Translations under genes and position numbers: made by a program
Notes under the pieces: model-generated
The model's input: only the letters and a program-made list of their open reading frames with translations
Told to the model about the DNA's origin: nothing
Database searches by the model: none
Source: Mycoplasmatota bacterium
GTDB lineage: Bacteria; Bacillota_I; Bacilli_A; Acholeplasmatales; Acholeplasmataceae
Assembly (NCBI GenBank): GCA_024650045.1
Contig: JANKMU010000002.1
Location: 42,061 to 106,060, forward strand
DNA length: 64,000 nt
Reading direction: 5' to 3'
Shown: positions 24,944-33,715 of the stretch, one piece after another
Position numbering within the stretch: position 1 is the first letter of the stretch
How the letters are laid out: every line of letters begins with the position of its first letter

Positions 24944-25836
24944 TCATTTATGGAGCAATTAAAGTTATCCAATATATAAAGCTTTAGTTGCTCCATCCCC
25001 TCCGTTTTTAGTTCCATGGAATACATAGATTCGATATAGGGATATTCAAAGAATCGATAATTGCTTTTCTCCCAAGTATCATATCTTTGTTTAGCAAAGT
25101 GACCTGTAAACGTAGAGTTGATAAAAATAGATGATCCATAATCTCTCCAAGGTCTTGCAAGATAAACTTCATCTATTGTTTTAGAAATGATTTGACATTC
25201 AGAAAAGATTAGACCGTATGGCATAGATTGATAGGTTGATGTTGCAGCAATATATCCTTTGGATAGTGCAACAATCGTTGATTGATGAAATAAAGCAGTA
25301 CCACTACCAAAGATAAAATCAACATCACCTTCTATATAACAATGTTTAAAATAGTGATGAAGTGGTTTAGTTTGTCTTTCCTCAATGGGTAGAAAATCAT
25401 CATAACGCTTAGTTAAATCAATTGGAAGTGGACCAACGAAAAGTGTGTCTTGGTGACCGAGTAACTTGCAGTTAATGACTCTCGTATGATTGCCATATAA
25501 AGAAAGAGCAATTGCTTGACCAATGGTCAACCCTGATCCAGCAGTATTTTCTATAGTTAGATGATTTAATTCAACATAATCACCTAAAATCATGACTGTA
25601 GGAGTACGAAACGTATTATAAAGCAATCCATCTTCATGCATTTTATAACTATAATCGTTATAGGAAATAACGGATTGTCTGGATTTAGAACCTATTATTT
25701 TTAAATGATTATGCTTTATGCGAAGTTTTTGAACATAAACTCCGGGTTCTAGATGAATCTCTAAAGTTTCGCTTAAAGGATAACCATTCATGATTTCTTG
25801 GATATTATCAGTTGGATTAAGATAGAGTTTGATCAT
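24940..25836 (-). CDS. Pectin methylesterase (CE8), cytoplasmic form
   Basis: A 298-residue enzyme that removes methyl groups from pectin, releasing methanol. The right-handed beta-helix family motifs are all present: Gly-Gln-Ala-Ile-Ala-Leu, Gly-His-Gln-Asp-Thr-Leu with the catalytic Asp, Asp-Phe-Ile-Phe-Gly with the nucleophile Asp, and Ala-Arg-Pro-Trp-Arg-Asp-Tyr. I chose the ATG at 25836 because AAAGGAGA lies 5 bases before it. A Met five codons upstream would use that RBS as coding sequence. There is no signal peptide, so it should act inside the cell on imported oligogalacturonides. It is divergent from the transporter operon with a 47-base gap. Confidence 0.92.
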   Translation of the reverse strand: MIKLYLNPTDNIQEIMNGYPLSETLEIHLEPGVYVQKLRIKHNHLKIIGSKSRQSVISYNDYSYKMHEDGLLYNTFRTPTVMILGDYVELNHLTIENTAGSGLTIGQAIALSLYGNHTRVINCKLLGHQDTLFVGPLPIDLTKRYDDFLPIEERQTKPLHHYFKHCYIEGDVDFIFGSGTALFHQSTIVALSKGYIAATSTYQSMPYGLIFSECQIISKTIDEVYLARPWRDYGSSIFINSTFTGHFAKQRYDTWEKSNYRFFEYPYIESMYSMELKTEGMEQLKLYILDNFNCSIND

Positions 25837-25861
25837 AGTATCTCCTTTCAAATCTATCTAT

Positions 25862-25890
25862 ATTATATAAAGGAGTTGTTAGTTTGACAA
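25862..25890 (-). promoter_or_regulatory. Promoter of the pectin methylesterase gene
   Basis: On the minus strand TTGTCA (25890-25885) and TATAAT (25867-25862) with a 17-base spacer. The -35 box overlaps the first codons of the divergent gene at 25884, so the two transcription units share control DNA. Confidence 0.6.
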
Positions 25891-26435
25891 TAAAGAAATT
25901 TAGAACGTTTGACTTAATTGTTCTAGCGACAGCTGCTATTATTACTGATGTATTGCTTGCATTGTTTGGCTTAATTGGTATCCGTCTATATCTAGCAATC
26001 TCTTATCCAATCATCATTTTATGTTATATTCGTTGGAGAAAATACGGAATCTATAGTCATTTGGCTGTTGTTCTCGCACATTTTATTCTTTATGGTCTGT
26101 ATTTAGATGTTGGTTGGTTAATCGCGTTAGCTCACATCTTAGCGTTAATGATGTTTGCATTCATTTTACCGTTGTTAAAAACAAAAACATTTGATAAAAA
26201 ACGTGTAGAGATGAAATATAACATTTTATTATATCTTGGAATTTATTTAATCGTATTTTTTGCAGAATGGATTTTATTTGCAGTTTTTGGATTTGGTTTA
26301 AATTTAATTAATCATGCACTGAATCATTCTCTAAATATATTATTAGGATTAGGATTAATTATGATTATGGCATATCAAAAAGATTTGATGGTCAATATGC
26401 ATCAGTATCTATTAGAAAAAGATGAGGAAAAGTAA
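25884..26435 (+). CDS. Integral membrane protein, first gene of the oligogalacturonide transport operon
   Basis: A 183-residue protein with five or six membrane helices (about residues 8-28, 30-48, 52-72, 74-94, 110-130 and 140-162) and a short charged tail. The start is TTG 25884, 8 bases after AAGGAG; no later ATG gives a reasonable N-terminus. It is separated from the first sugar permease by 3 bases. The family is not recognised. Small membrane proteins often accompany LplABC-type sugar importers; the position suggests a role in uptake or sensing. Confidence 0.65.
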   Translation: MTIKKFRTFDLIVLATAAIITDVLLALFGLIGIRLYLAISYPIIILCYIRWRKYGIYSHLAVVLAHFILYGLYLDVGWLIALAHILALMMFAFILPLLKTKTFDKKRVEMKYNILLYLGIYLIVFFAEWILFAVFGFGLNLINHALNHSLNILLGLGLIMIMAYQKDLMVNMHQYLLEKDEEK

Positions 26436-26438
26436 TAT

Positions 26439-27497
26439 ATGAACAAAGAAGATATGACTAAAAATCAAATTTCCATCGAAGAGTTAAGAAGAGAAGAACT
26501 CATCGAAGAAATGGAACGTACAAGATTCCATCGCTATTGGCAGCAAGTCAAAAAAGACTGGCCAATTTATGTGATGCTTATTCCTGTAATCCTATTTTTC
26601 TATTTCTTTAGATATCGCCCAATTGGCGGTATTATGATTGCGTTTAAAAATTATGATAATTATAGTGATACCGTGGGAAATGCTGATTTCTATGGTTTTT
26701 ATGCGTTTAGATATATTATGTTTGGACCACAAGCAACAGCTTTCTGGCAAGCATTTAGAAATACATTTACATTAAGTACATACGGTTTATTCTTTGGATT
26801 TCCAATCCCAATTATTTTAGCTTTATTATTTAGTGAAATGAAAAATGAAGCATATCGTGCAACAACTCAAATTATTTCTTATTTACCAAGATTTATCTCA
26901 ACTGTTGTTATTACATCCATCTTAGGTCTAATGCTTTCTGGTGGGAATCAAATAATGGCTCCAGGGCTACTCAATGGGATTTTCGTAAGATTAGGATGGA
27001 TTGAGTTAGGTACGCCTATGTTATCTAAACCTGAATATTTTAGGTCAATATATATATTATCTAATATTTGGGAAGGTGCGGGTTATGGATCGATTGTATA
27101 TTTTGCAGCAATTATGGCAATTAGTCCAACCAATTATGAAGCTGCTAAAATCGATGGAGCAAACAAACTCGCTCAAATTAGATATGTAACATTACCAGGT
27201 ATGGCACCTACATTAACCATTATGCTTATTTTAAGAATTGGTGAAACACTAAATGTCGGTTATGAGAAAGTAATGTTATTGACTGCTAATCGGGGAAGTG
27301 AAGTCCTAAGGACAGCAGAAGTTATCTCTACATATGTATTAAAGTTAGGTAATATTGGTATTGGTGCAAGTGCAGGATCTGCAGCAGGTGTTAATTTTGC
27401 AGCTGCAGCGGATGTATTCAACTCATTTATTGCAATGTTTTTAGTACTTGGTGCTAATTTTATTAGCCGACGTGTCTCTGACACATCGTTATTTTAG
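26439..27497 (+). CDS. ABC sugar permease, LplB/YtcP-type (first subunit)
   Basis: A 352-residue permease with a charged cytoplasmic N-terminus (about 45 residues) and six membrane helices. The coupling motif Glu-Ala-Ala-Lys-Ile-Asp-Gly-Ala-Asn-Lys near residue 238 is the EAA loop that contacts the ATPase. LplB-type permeases move oligosaccharides such as oligogalacturonides with large binding proteins. It is followed after 9 bases by the second permease. The pectin enzymes on both sides indicate oligogalacturonide as substrate. Confidence 0.9.
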   Translation: MNKEDMTKNQISIEELRREELIEEMERTRFHRYWQQVKKDWPIYVMLIPVILFFYFFRYRPIGGIMIAFKNYDNYSDTVGNADFYGFYAFRYIMFGPQATAFWQAFRNTFTLSTYGLFFGFPIPIILALLFSEMKNEAYRATTQIISYLPRFISTVVITSILGLMLSGGNQIMAPGLLNGIFVRLGWIELGTPMLSKPEYFRSIYILSNIWEGAGYGSIVYFAAIMAISPTNYEAAKIDGANKLAQIRYVTLPGMAPTLTIMLILRIGETLNVGYEKVMLLTANRGSEVLRTAEVISTYVLKLGNIGIGASAGSAAGVNFAAAADVFNSFIAMFLVLGANFISRRVSDTSLF

Positions 27498-27506
27498 GAG
27501 GCATCT

Positions 27507-28370
27507 ATGAAAAGACTAGATAAAAGTGAGTTAATCTTTAAAATATTTGCATATGTTTTAATAACACTATTTGCCTTAACAACTTTGTATCCATTTATTT
27601 ATAGTATTTCGATGGCATTAAGTGGAATTCATGCAGTTGAACAAGGTCAGGTCATTTTATGGCCAGTAGATGTTCAGTTTGATGCTTTTGGTGCACTTCT
27701 TTATGGAGCAAGGGCAAAGAGCTTTTGGATATCTTATACAAACACATTGTTTTATACCTTCTATGGTACAGCATTTAGTATTATTTTATCGATATTTGCA
27801 GCGTATGCACTTGCAAAATCGAATTTACTATTCAAACGCCAAATTGCATTCTTAATTGTATTTACGATGTGGTTTAGTGCAGGTTTAATTCCAACTTATA
27901 TTAACTATAGAGAAATGTTAGTTAATAATCGTTGGGGTATTATTTATGGTTTTGGTGTTCAAGCATTTAACATCTTATTACTTAGAAATTATTTCAATGG
28001 TATATCTAAAGAGATTGAAGAAGCAGCAATTGTTGATGGAGCTAATGAATTTCAAGTGTTGGGTAATATATATATCCCAATGTCAAAATCAGCACTTGCT
28101 ACAGTTACATTGTTCTATGCTTTAAACCGTTGGAATGGATATTTCTGGAACATGAGACTTGTTCAAGGTAATGAACATCCATTACAAGTTATCTTAAGAG
28201 GTATTACTGAGGCAGCACAAGATACCGATACGATAGTTAACTTTCCGTATTCATTATATTCATTAGCGTATGCTGCAATTATATTGTCTATTATTCCGAT
28301 CATCGTTATTTATCCTTATTTGCAGAAGTACTTTGCTAAAGGTGTTAACGTTGGTGGGGTTAAAGAATAA
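27507..28370 (+). CDS. ABC sugar permease, LplC/YtcP-type (second subunit)
   Basis: A 287-residue permease with six helices and the coupling motif Glu-Glu-Ala-Ala-Ile-Val-Asp-Gly-Ala-Asn-Glu in the second half. The RBS AGGAGG is just before the ATG. It pairs with the permease at 26439-27497 and is followed after 20 bases by the binding protein. The order permease-permease-binding protein matches lplBC-lplA type loci for complex plant sugars. Confidence 0.9.
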   Translation: MKRLDKSELIFKIFAYVLITLFALTTLYPFIYSISMALSGIHAVEQGQVILWPVDVQFDAFGALLYGARAKSFWISYTNTLFYTFYGTAFSIILSIFAAYALAKSNLLFKRQIAFLIVFTMWFSAGLIPTYINYREMLVNNRWGIIYGFGVQAFNILLLRNYFNGISKEIEEAAIVDGANEFQVLGNIYIPMSKSALATVTLFYALNRWNGYFWNMRLVQGNEHPLQVILRGITEAAQDTDTIVNFPYSLYSLAYAAIILSIIPIIVIYPYLQKYFAKGVNVGGVKE

Positions 28371-28390
28371 AAATAGAAAGGGAGAAAGAA

Positions 28391-30502
28391 ATGAAAAAGT
28401 TTTTTAGTTTTATGCTAGTTTTACTAGCGCTATTCACGATCGCTGCATGTAAAACAGACGATCCTACTGATCCTGTGGAAACACCTGTAGAAACACCTGT
28501 TGAAACACCTGTTGTCACAGATCCAGATACTATTGACTATGATTCACAAGTTACTTTAAATGTAGCTCTTAACTACACATCAGGTGGAAACTTGATGAGC
28601 ATTAGCTACCAAAAAGATGCTGCTTATGAGTCTTTCAATGGTACAACTTATACAAAAGGTGATTTATTGCCAGCTTGGGAAAGAATCGGAGAAAAATTGA
28701 ATGTCACTTTTGTTGACAGAGCAACTTCATCCGACAATAACACGAATGCACAATTCACAAGACTTCAAACTGAAGGTTTTGCTGGTGTTGACTTAGTTAA
28801 CGGTACTGGTGCATTAATCGGTCCTGAAGGTGTTAACGGTAATTTCGTTGATATTGGTAAATACTTAAGCGTTATGCCAAATTTAAATGCATTCTTAACA
28901 GCTAACCCATCAGTTAAAGTATCAATGACTTCAGCTGACGGTGGTATTTACTTCACACCTTATTTTGATGGTTTAAATGAGTTAGAACAAATGTTCTTGG
29001 CTCGTATCGACTGGATTAAAGACATTTTAGATGTTGAAACTCCAACTTTTGATACAACAGCTGCTTTCGTTCCAACTGCATATGATCGTCGTGATGTAAC
29101 GACTCCAATCGATGTTAATATTACTGTTGCTAATGCTGACGGAACAACTCGCGTTGTAAACAAAGCATACACAGCTAATATTCTTGACGTACTTGCTGGA
29201 TTAACAAATCCAACTGGTGCAGATGTAGCAAACACGTTTAGAGCACATATGGAAAATACATATGGTGATCAAGGTTATGCTAATTTATCAGACGTATTTG
29301 CTGGTACAGATGCAGCTTATGATACTGATGAATTAATCGCATTATATTATGTTATTAAATCAAATCCTCAATACATTACGCGTCAACTAGATACTCCACT
29401 TACTGCTGTAGAAATTATATTCCCTCGTGAAGCTCGTGGAAACCGTATCCGTAATTTATTTAGAGGTATGGAAATGTTTGGTCTTCGTGGTATGCATTCT
29501 CGTCATGAATGGATTTATTTTGATGAAGATGGATTATTACAAGATGCACGTCATGATCAAGCGTTTGTTGATGGTGTCAATGATTTATCTGCATTATATG
29601 CTGATAAGCTAATCCTTCAAAATCCTGAAGAAGGTCCAGCAAACTGGCGTCAAATTTTACTAACAAATTCTTATGGATTTACAACATTTGATTACAATGC
29701 AACATCAACTGCTCAAAGTTTAATTGATGGTGGTAGAGCAAAAGATGCTGACTTTGAATTCCAAGCAATTCTTCCTCCAGTTATTGACTGGTTAGGTGAT
29801 GGTAATTATTTCCATTTCTCAGAATCAGTTCGTTCTGTGAAAAATGAAGCATGGGGTATTCCAAAGCATGTTGAAGCTAACGAAACTAAACTTTATAGAG
29901 CACTTAAACTTGTTGATGAACTATATGACTATTCAACCGATGACTCAGTAGGAACAATCCATTTATATGGACCTCAAGGTTGGACAGATGGAACGTTAGA
30001 ATATGGTACAGATTCAGTTTATAAATTAAGTGATGAAGCTAAAGGTGAAATGGTTGCTTTAGCTGGTGGTAACCACATTAACTACTTACGTCAATACGTA
30101 GGTGCTACAATGCCAATCGGACATATTCGTTCAATGGGTCTTGAGTTCCAAACATTGTCAGAAGAAGGACAAAAAGGTGTTGCTCGCATGAATACAGCTG
30201 TTGAAGCTGGTGTTTTAAAACTTGCTGGTCAAGTTGATAGCGACAATCCTTGGTATCAATTATCACCAACATTCTTCCCACTTACTAAGAGTGAAAGTGA
30301 TATGATCACTGCAGCTGCATCATTTAGAGATATTTATAATGATGACTTATTAGTAACAATGGTTAAATATGGATTCTCTGGTAACGGTGGATCATTAACT
30401 GAACAAGAATATTGGGATTCGTTCAAGATGAACAGTATTGATGTATACGATGCAATTTGGATTAAATTCTATCGTGATGCATTCGCAAGAACACAAGGAT
30501 AA
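28391..30502 (+). CDS. Oligosaccharide-binding lipoprotein (LplA-like)
   Basis: A 703-residue binding protein, larger than the usual 500-550. The lipobox ends at Cys20 (Thr-Ile-Ala-Ala-Cys). A spacer with three 12-base repeats encoding Val-Glu-Thr-Pro (28475-28510) follows, then an extracellular solute-binding domain. A Trp-Asp-Ser-Phe-Lys segment lies near the C-terminus. It should hold the oligogalacturonide at the outer membrane face for the two permeases. Codon use appears more biased (GCT, GGT, CGT), which fits strong expression. A strong hairpin without T tract follows the stop. Confidence 0.88.
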   Translation: MKKFFSFMLVLLALFTIAACKTDDPTDPVETPVETPVETPVVTDPDTIDYDSQVTLNVALNYTSGGNLMSISYQKDAAYESFNGTTYTKGDLLPAWERIGEKLNVTFVDRATSSDNNTNAQFTRLQTEGFAGVDLVNGTGALIGPEGVNGNFVDIGKYLSVMPNLNAFLTANPSVKVSMTSADGGIYFTPYFDGLNELEQMFLARIDWIKDILDVETPTFDTTAAFVPTAYDRRDVTTPIDVNITVANADGTTRVVNKAYTANILDVLAGLTNPTGADVANTFRAHMENTYGDQGYANLSDVFAGTDAAYDTDELIALYYVIKSNPQYITRQLDTPLTAVEIIFPREARGNRIRNLFRGMEMFGLRGMHSRHEWIYFDEDGLLQDARHDQAFVDGVNDLSALYADKLILQNPEEGPANWRQILLTNSYGFTTFDYNATSTAQSLIDGGRAKDADFEFQAILPPVIDWLGDGNYFHFSESVRSVKNEAWGIPKHVEANETKLYRALKLVDELYDYSTDDSVGTIHLYGPQGWTDGTLEYGTDSVYKLSDEAKGEMVALAGGNHINYLRQYVGATMPIGHIRSMGLEFQTLSEEGQKGVARMNTAVEAGVLKLAGQVDSDNPWYQLSPTFFPLTKSESDMITAAASFRDIYNDDLLVTMVKYGFSGNGGSLTEQEYWDSFKMNSIDVYDAIWIKFYRDAFARTQG

Positions 30503-30534
30503 TTACTGACACAAATATTAAGTATTAAAATTTA

Positions 30535-30577
30535 GATGATGGAGGGAAGGTAATTTTTACCTTCCTCCCACTCATCA
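30535..30577 (+). other. Strong intercistronic hairpin after the binding-protein gene
   Basis: ATGATGGAGGGAAGGTAA can pair with TTACCTTCC and flanking CATCAT around a short T loop (9 or more consecutive base pairs at the core, 30545-30565). A-rich sequence, not a T tract, follows, so it is not a complete terminator. It probably protects the 3' end of the binding-protein mRNA and lowers expression of the genes downstream. Confidence 0.65.
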
Positions 30578-30597
30578 TTTAAAAAAGAGGTTTATAC

Positions 30598-31128
30598 ATG
30601 AAGAAAGTACAATTAGCAATTCATTTACTAGGCTTATTGGTTGCAGTTTCATATTTTGTATTCACGTTAGGATTTTCAACAAATTGGGCAGTTGGACAAA
30701 TGTTTGGAGATTTTTTCCTTGAAGCACAAATTGCAAATAAAGAGATGTTTAGATGGGCTTTAGGTGGTCTTGTTTTTGCAGGGCTATGTTTGGTGTTTCG
30801 AGTACATTTAAATAGAAAATTCTTTTTAAGCAACTATATCTTATCTGGTATCTTTATCATTTATTTAATTGGTTCAGCAGTAACAACGTTATCTCATATG
30901 GAACCATTAAAGGCAATGTATTTAGAATTAGATGAGTTTATGCTAACATTAATTACTGCAATTAATTATGGCAAAATAAGCACCCAAATTTTCGATATTG
31001 GCGTGGTACTTTCGTATATTATGTTTATTCAAGCAGGTTTAGTAGCATTTATGATGGTTTATAAGTTCGTGATTAGATTAAAACGTGCTAAGGCAAAAAA
31101 ACTTAACCATATGGAGGTTGTTGCATGA
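30598..31128 (+). CDS. Four-helix membrane protein of unknown function
   Basis: A 176-residue membrane protein with helices at about residues 5-25, 55-73, 80-100 and 130-155 and a basic C-terminus. The RBS AAGAGG precedes the ATG. It overlaps the next gene by four bases (ATGA). With the gene at 31125 it forms a pair that mirrors the pair at 32687/33195 on the other side of the ATPase. The family is not recognised. It sits in the oligogalacturonide transport operon. Confidence 0.65.
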   Translation: MKKVQLAIHLLGLLVAVSYFVFTLGFSTNWAVGQMFGDFFLEAQIANKEMFRWALGGLVFAGLCLVFRVHLNRKFFLSNYILSGIFIIYLIGSAVTTLSHMEPLKAMYLELDEFMLTLITAINYGKISTQIFDIGVVLSYIMFIQAGLVAFMMVYKFVIRLKRAKAKKLNHMEVVA

Positions 31129-31616
31129 AAATTGTAAACATTAAAGCTGATAAAATGCGTTATCAGAAAAATACATCCGCATATGGCCTTGTTTTATTAT
31201 CGATTGTAACGAGTCTTGTTGCTCTATTTACAATGATTAATTATGATACATTTAGTTCTGGTGAGGGATCAATGAGAGTTGCTCCTGATTTAAGAGTTGG
31301 TTTAGAAATAGCGCTCGCTATTGTTTTAATGCTAACCACTTTTATGGCAGCTGAAAAGGTAAAGTATTATGATCCTAAATGGTCATTAATTGGACTTTTT
31401 GTTTTAGCAGGTGTTAATTTTTTAAGAATATTTAATTTACCAGTTTATGCGTTTAATAAAGGTTGGATTCCAGCTGCAACGATGAGTATCGTTATGATTG
31501 AATTTGCAGTTACTGCAGGCTTACTCGTTTTAGCAGGTATTCTTTCAACGCGTAAAGTGATTATATTACATAAACATATGAAGGAGTTGGATGCTCATGG
31601 CAACGATGCAGTTTAA
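31125..31616 (+). CDS. Four-helix membrane protein of unknown function
   Basis: A 163-residue membrane protein with helices near residues 18-38, 60-80, 88-108 and 118-142, and a His/Lys-rich tail. Its end overlaps the start of the ATPase gene by about 20 bases. It is translationally coupled to the gene before it. The family is not recognised. The repeated combination with the ATPase suggests a helper or membrane partner. Confidence 0.65.
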   Translation: MKIVNIKADKMRYQKNTSAYGLVLLSIVTSLVALFTMINYDTFSSGEGSMRVAPDLRVGLEIALAIVLMLTTFMAAEKVKYYDPKWSLIGLFVLAGVNFLRIFNLPVYAFNKGWIPAATMSIVMIEFAVTAGLLVLAGILSTRKVIILHKHMKELDAHGNDAV

Positions 31617-32703
31617 AAACCTTAATAAAATTTATGTCAATGGTGTCCAAGCAGTCTTTGATTTCAATATGGAAGTTGAAGATGGAGAATTCATTGTTTT
31701 AGTTGGACCTTCTGGTTGTGGGAAGTCAACAACATTAAGAATGGTCGCAGGTTTAGAAGAAATAACATCAGGAGACCTCATTATTGATGATGTGCGTATT
31801 AATGATAAAGCACCAAAGGATCGAGATATCGCCATGGTTTTTCAAAACTATGCATTATATTCTCATATGACGGTTTATCATAATATGGCATTCAGTTTAA
31901 TTTTAAGAAAAGAAAATACAGATTATATCCATGAGCGTGTTTTATGGGCAGCAGAAGTATTAGGACTATTGCCTTACTTAAATCGTCGTCCTGCTCATTT
32001 ATCAGGTGGTCAACGTCAAAGAGTTGCTTTAGGAAGAGCGATTGTTCGTGACCCTAAAATATTTTTGCTAGATGAACCACTTTCAAATCTTGATGCCAAA
32101 CTAAGAGGTAGCATGCGTAAAGAATTAAAGGCATTGCATCATCGCTTAGGGACAACAATGATTTATGTTACTCATGATCAGATTGAAGCATTAACTTTAG
32201 CTGATCGTATTGTTATTATGAAAGACGGATATGTGCAACAAATTGGAACTCCAGTTGAAGTATATAATGATCCTGCTAATTTGTTTGTTGCTAATTTTAT
32301 CGGCACACCACCAATGAACTTTTTCGATGCATTGATTACTAAAGATGGTAAAATAGTTGTAGCAGGAAATGAAATAGATATAAAGAAACATATTGTTTAC
32401 ACATCTTTAAAAGAAAAGAACTATTTAGGCAAAGAAGTTATTATGGGTATTCGTCCTGAATATATTCGTGTTGAAAAGAAAATATCAGGATATGATGGTT
32501 TTCCGTCAGTATGTGATATTTATGAATTGTTAGGATCAGATGCTTTAATTCACTTTGATATTGCTGATATATCTGTCACAGCTAAAATTAACGCAAGAGA
32601 AGTTATTGATCCAGGCGAAGAAATTACTTATGATTTCGATATTGAACATATTTATTTCTTTGATAAGGATACGGAGATGAGAATATATGCAAAAGACAAA
32701 TGA
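31597..32703 (+). CDS. Sugar ABC importer ATPase (MsmX/UgpC type)
   Basis: A 368-residue ATPase that energises type I sugar importers. Walker A has Lys43, followed by the Q-loop Val-Phe-Gln-Asn-Tyr-Ala-Leu-Tyr, the signature Leu-Ser-Gly-Gly-Gln-Arg-Gln-Arg, Walker B with Asp-Glu-Pro-Leu-Ser-Asn-Leu-Asp, and a C-terminal TOBE-like domain. AAGGAG at 31581 suits either ATG 31591 or ATG 31597; I prefer 31597 because it gives the family-like Met-Ala-Thr start. It is the only ATPase of the operon and probably drives the permeases at 26439 and 27507. It is flanked by two pairs of small unknown membrane proteins. Confidence 0.92.
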   Translation: MATMQFKNLNKIYVNGVQAVFDFNMEVEDGEFIVLVGPSGCGKSTTLRMVAGLEEITSGDLIIDDVRINDKAPKDRDIAMVFQNYALYSHMTVYHNMAFSLILRKENTDYIHERVLWAAEVLGLLPYLNRRPAHLSGGQRQRVALGRAIVRDPKIFLLDEPLSNLDAKLRGSMRKELKALHHRLGTTMIYVTHDQIEALTLADRIVIMKDGYVQQIGTPVEVYNDPANLFVANFIGTPPMNFFDALITKDGKIVVAGNEIDIKKHIVYTSLKEKNYLGKEVIMGIRPEYIRVEKKISGYDGFPSVCDIYELLGSDALIHFDIADISVTAKINAREVIDPGEEITYDFDIEHIYFFDKDTEMRIYAKDK

Positions 32704-33217
32704 TCGAATCACGACGTATATGGCACAACCATGGCATAAACGTTGGTATTCCTTTAATAAACAGAAGATTCCAATGATTTTTATCTTAATTGGTGTATTC
32801 TTTTTTACAGCGTTCTTAGATTTTGAAGTTCAAGGCACAGAGTTTAAACTGTTATCTCACATTGCAGCAATGCAAAAGTTTTTAAATACACCTTATAATA
32901 ATTTATCGGCATTTTATTTATTTTTATTGTATTTGATTGCTTTAATTCAAATCTTTAATACGGTATCGTTTGCTCAAAAACGTTCACCATTTTCATTAAT
33001 ATTAATTACAGTTTTAACAACTGTTCAAGTTGCTGTTACTGGATTATATACATCAATATTTTTTATAGAACAAGCAAATCGACTAGATTATACGATTGAT
33101 AGTGTGGCAAGACTAGCATACAGTGTGACCATTATTGGATCTATATTCTTTATTATAGGAACTGTATTCGCTTGGTTTTATGTGGATTGGAAATATGTCA
33201 AAGAAAAAGAAGACTAA
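32687..33217 (+). CDS. Four-helix membrane protein of unknown function
   Basis: A 176-residue membrane protein with a basic cytoplasmic N-terminus (about 30 residues) and helices near 29-46, 72-92, 103-125 and 145-167. It overlaps the ATPase gene by 17 bases and the next gene by 23 bases. GGAGATGAG lies before the ATG. The length and helix pattern are like those of the protein at 30598. No family is recognised. Confidence 0.65.
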   Translation: MQKTNDRITTYMAQPWHKRWYSFNKQKIPMIFILIGVFFFTAFLDFEVQGTEFKLLSHIAAMQKFLNTPYNNLSAFYLFLLYLIALIQIFNTVSFAQKRSPFSLILITVLTTVQVAVTGLYTSIFFIEQANRLDYTIDSVARLAYSVTIIGSIFFIIGTVFAWFYVDWKYVKEKED

Positions 33218-33713
33218 TAACAATAGAACGAATAATCCATATTTTGTGGATAAGCTTGCAAGCATACCGCCACACGTCAAAATTGGCTTTTTGAAGTTTT
33301 GGCTTGCGGGTGCTTCTTTCTTTTTAACGTTTAATGGATTACCCTATGCATTTGATTTTCTAGATCGCGCTGTCATACTATTTTTGGTCTTAATATTGGG
33401 TATTGAATATATATCAAACATGATTATTATTTGGATGCATACAGATCAAATAGATACGAAAAAGTATTTACCTCATGAGGTTGATCGAAAATCGTTTTTG
33501 TCATTTATCGCAACAGCTGGATATTTGGCTATTATGATTCTAGCGATTCATTTTACTTTAGAATTATGGGTATCGATTGGGCTACCTACAATTGGTGATA
33601 TTATGAGTGAACAAACTGCAGATCCATTTAGTTTTGCATTATTGTTTTTACTCTATGATTATATTTGGTATACAACAAGAGGTTTTATCAAAAATAGAAC
33701 AAAGAAGGTATAA
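33195..33713 (+). CDS. Four-helix membrane protein of unknown function
   Basis: A 172-residue membrane protein starting at ATG 33195 (Met-Ser-Lys-Lys-Lys-Lys). An in-frame ATG at 33180 has no RBS. Helices are near residues 37-57, 62-82, 103-125 and 147-162, with basic ends. It is followed by the polygalacturonase after 2 bases, so it shares the operon. Second member of the second pair of small membrane proteins around the sugar ATPase. The family is not recognised. Confidence 0.65.
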   Translation: MSKKKKTNNNRTNNPYFVDKLASIPPHVKIGFLKFWLAGASFFLTFNGLPYAFDFLDRAVILFLVLILGIEYISNMIIIWMHTDQIDTKKYLPHEVDRKSFLSFIATAGYLAIMILAIHFTLELWVSIGLPTIGDIMSEQTADPFSFALLFLLYDYIWYTTRGFIKNRTKKV

Positions 33714-33715
33714 AT

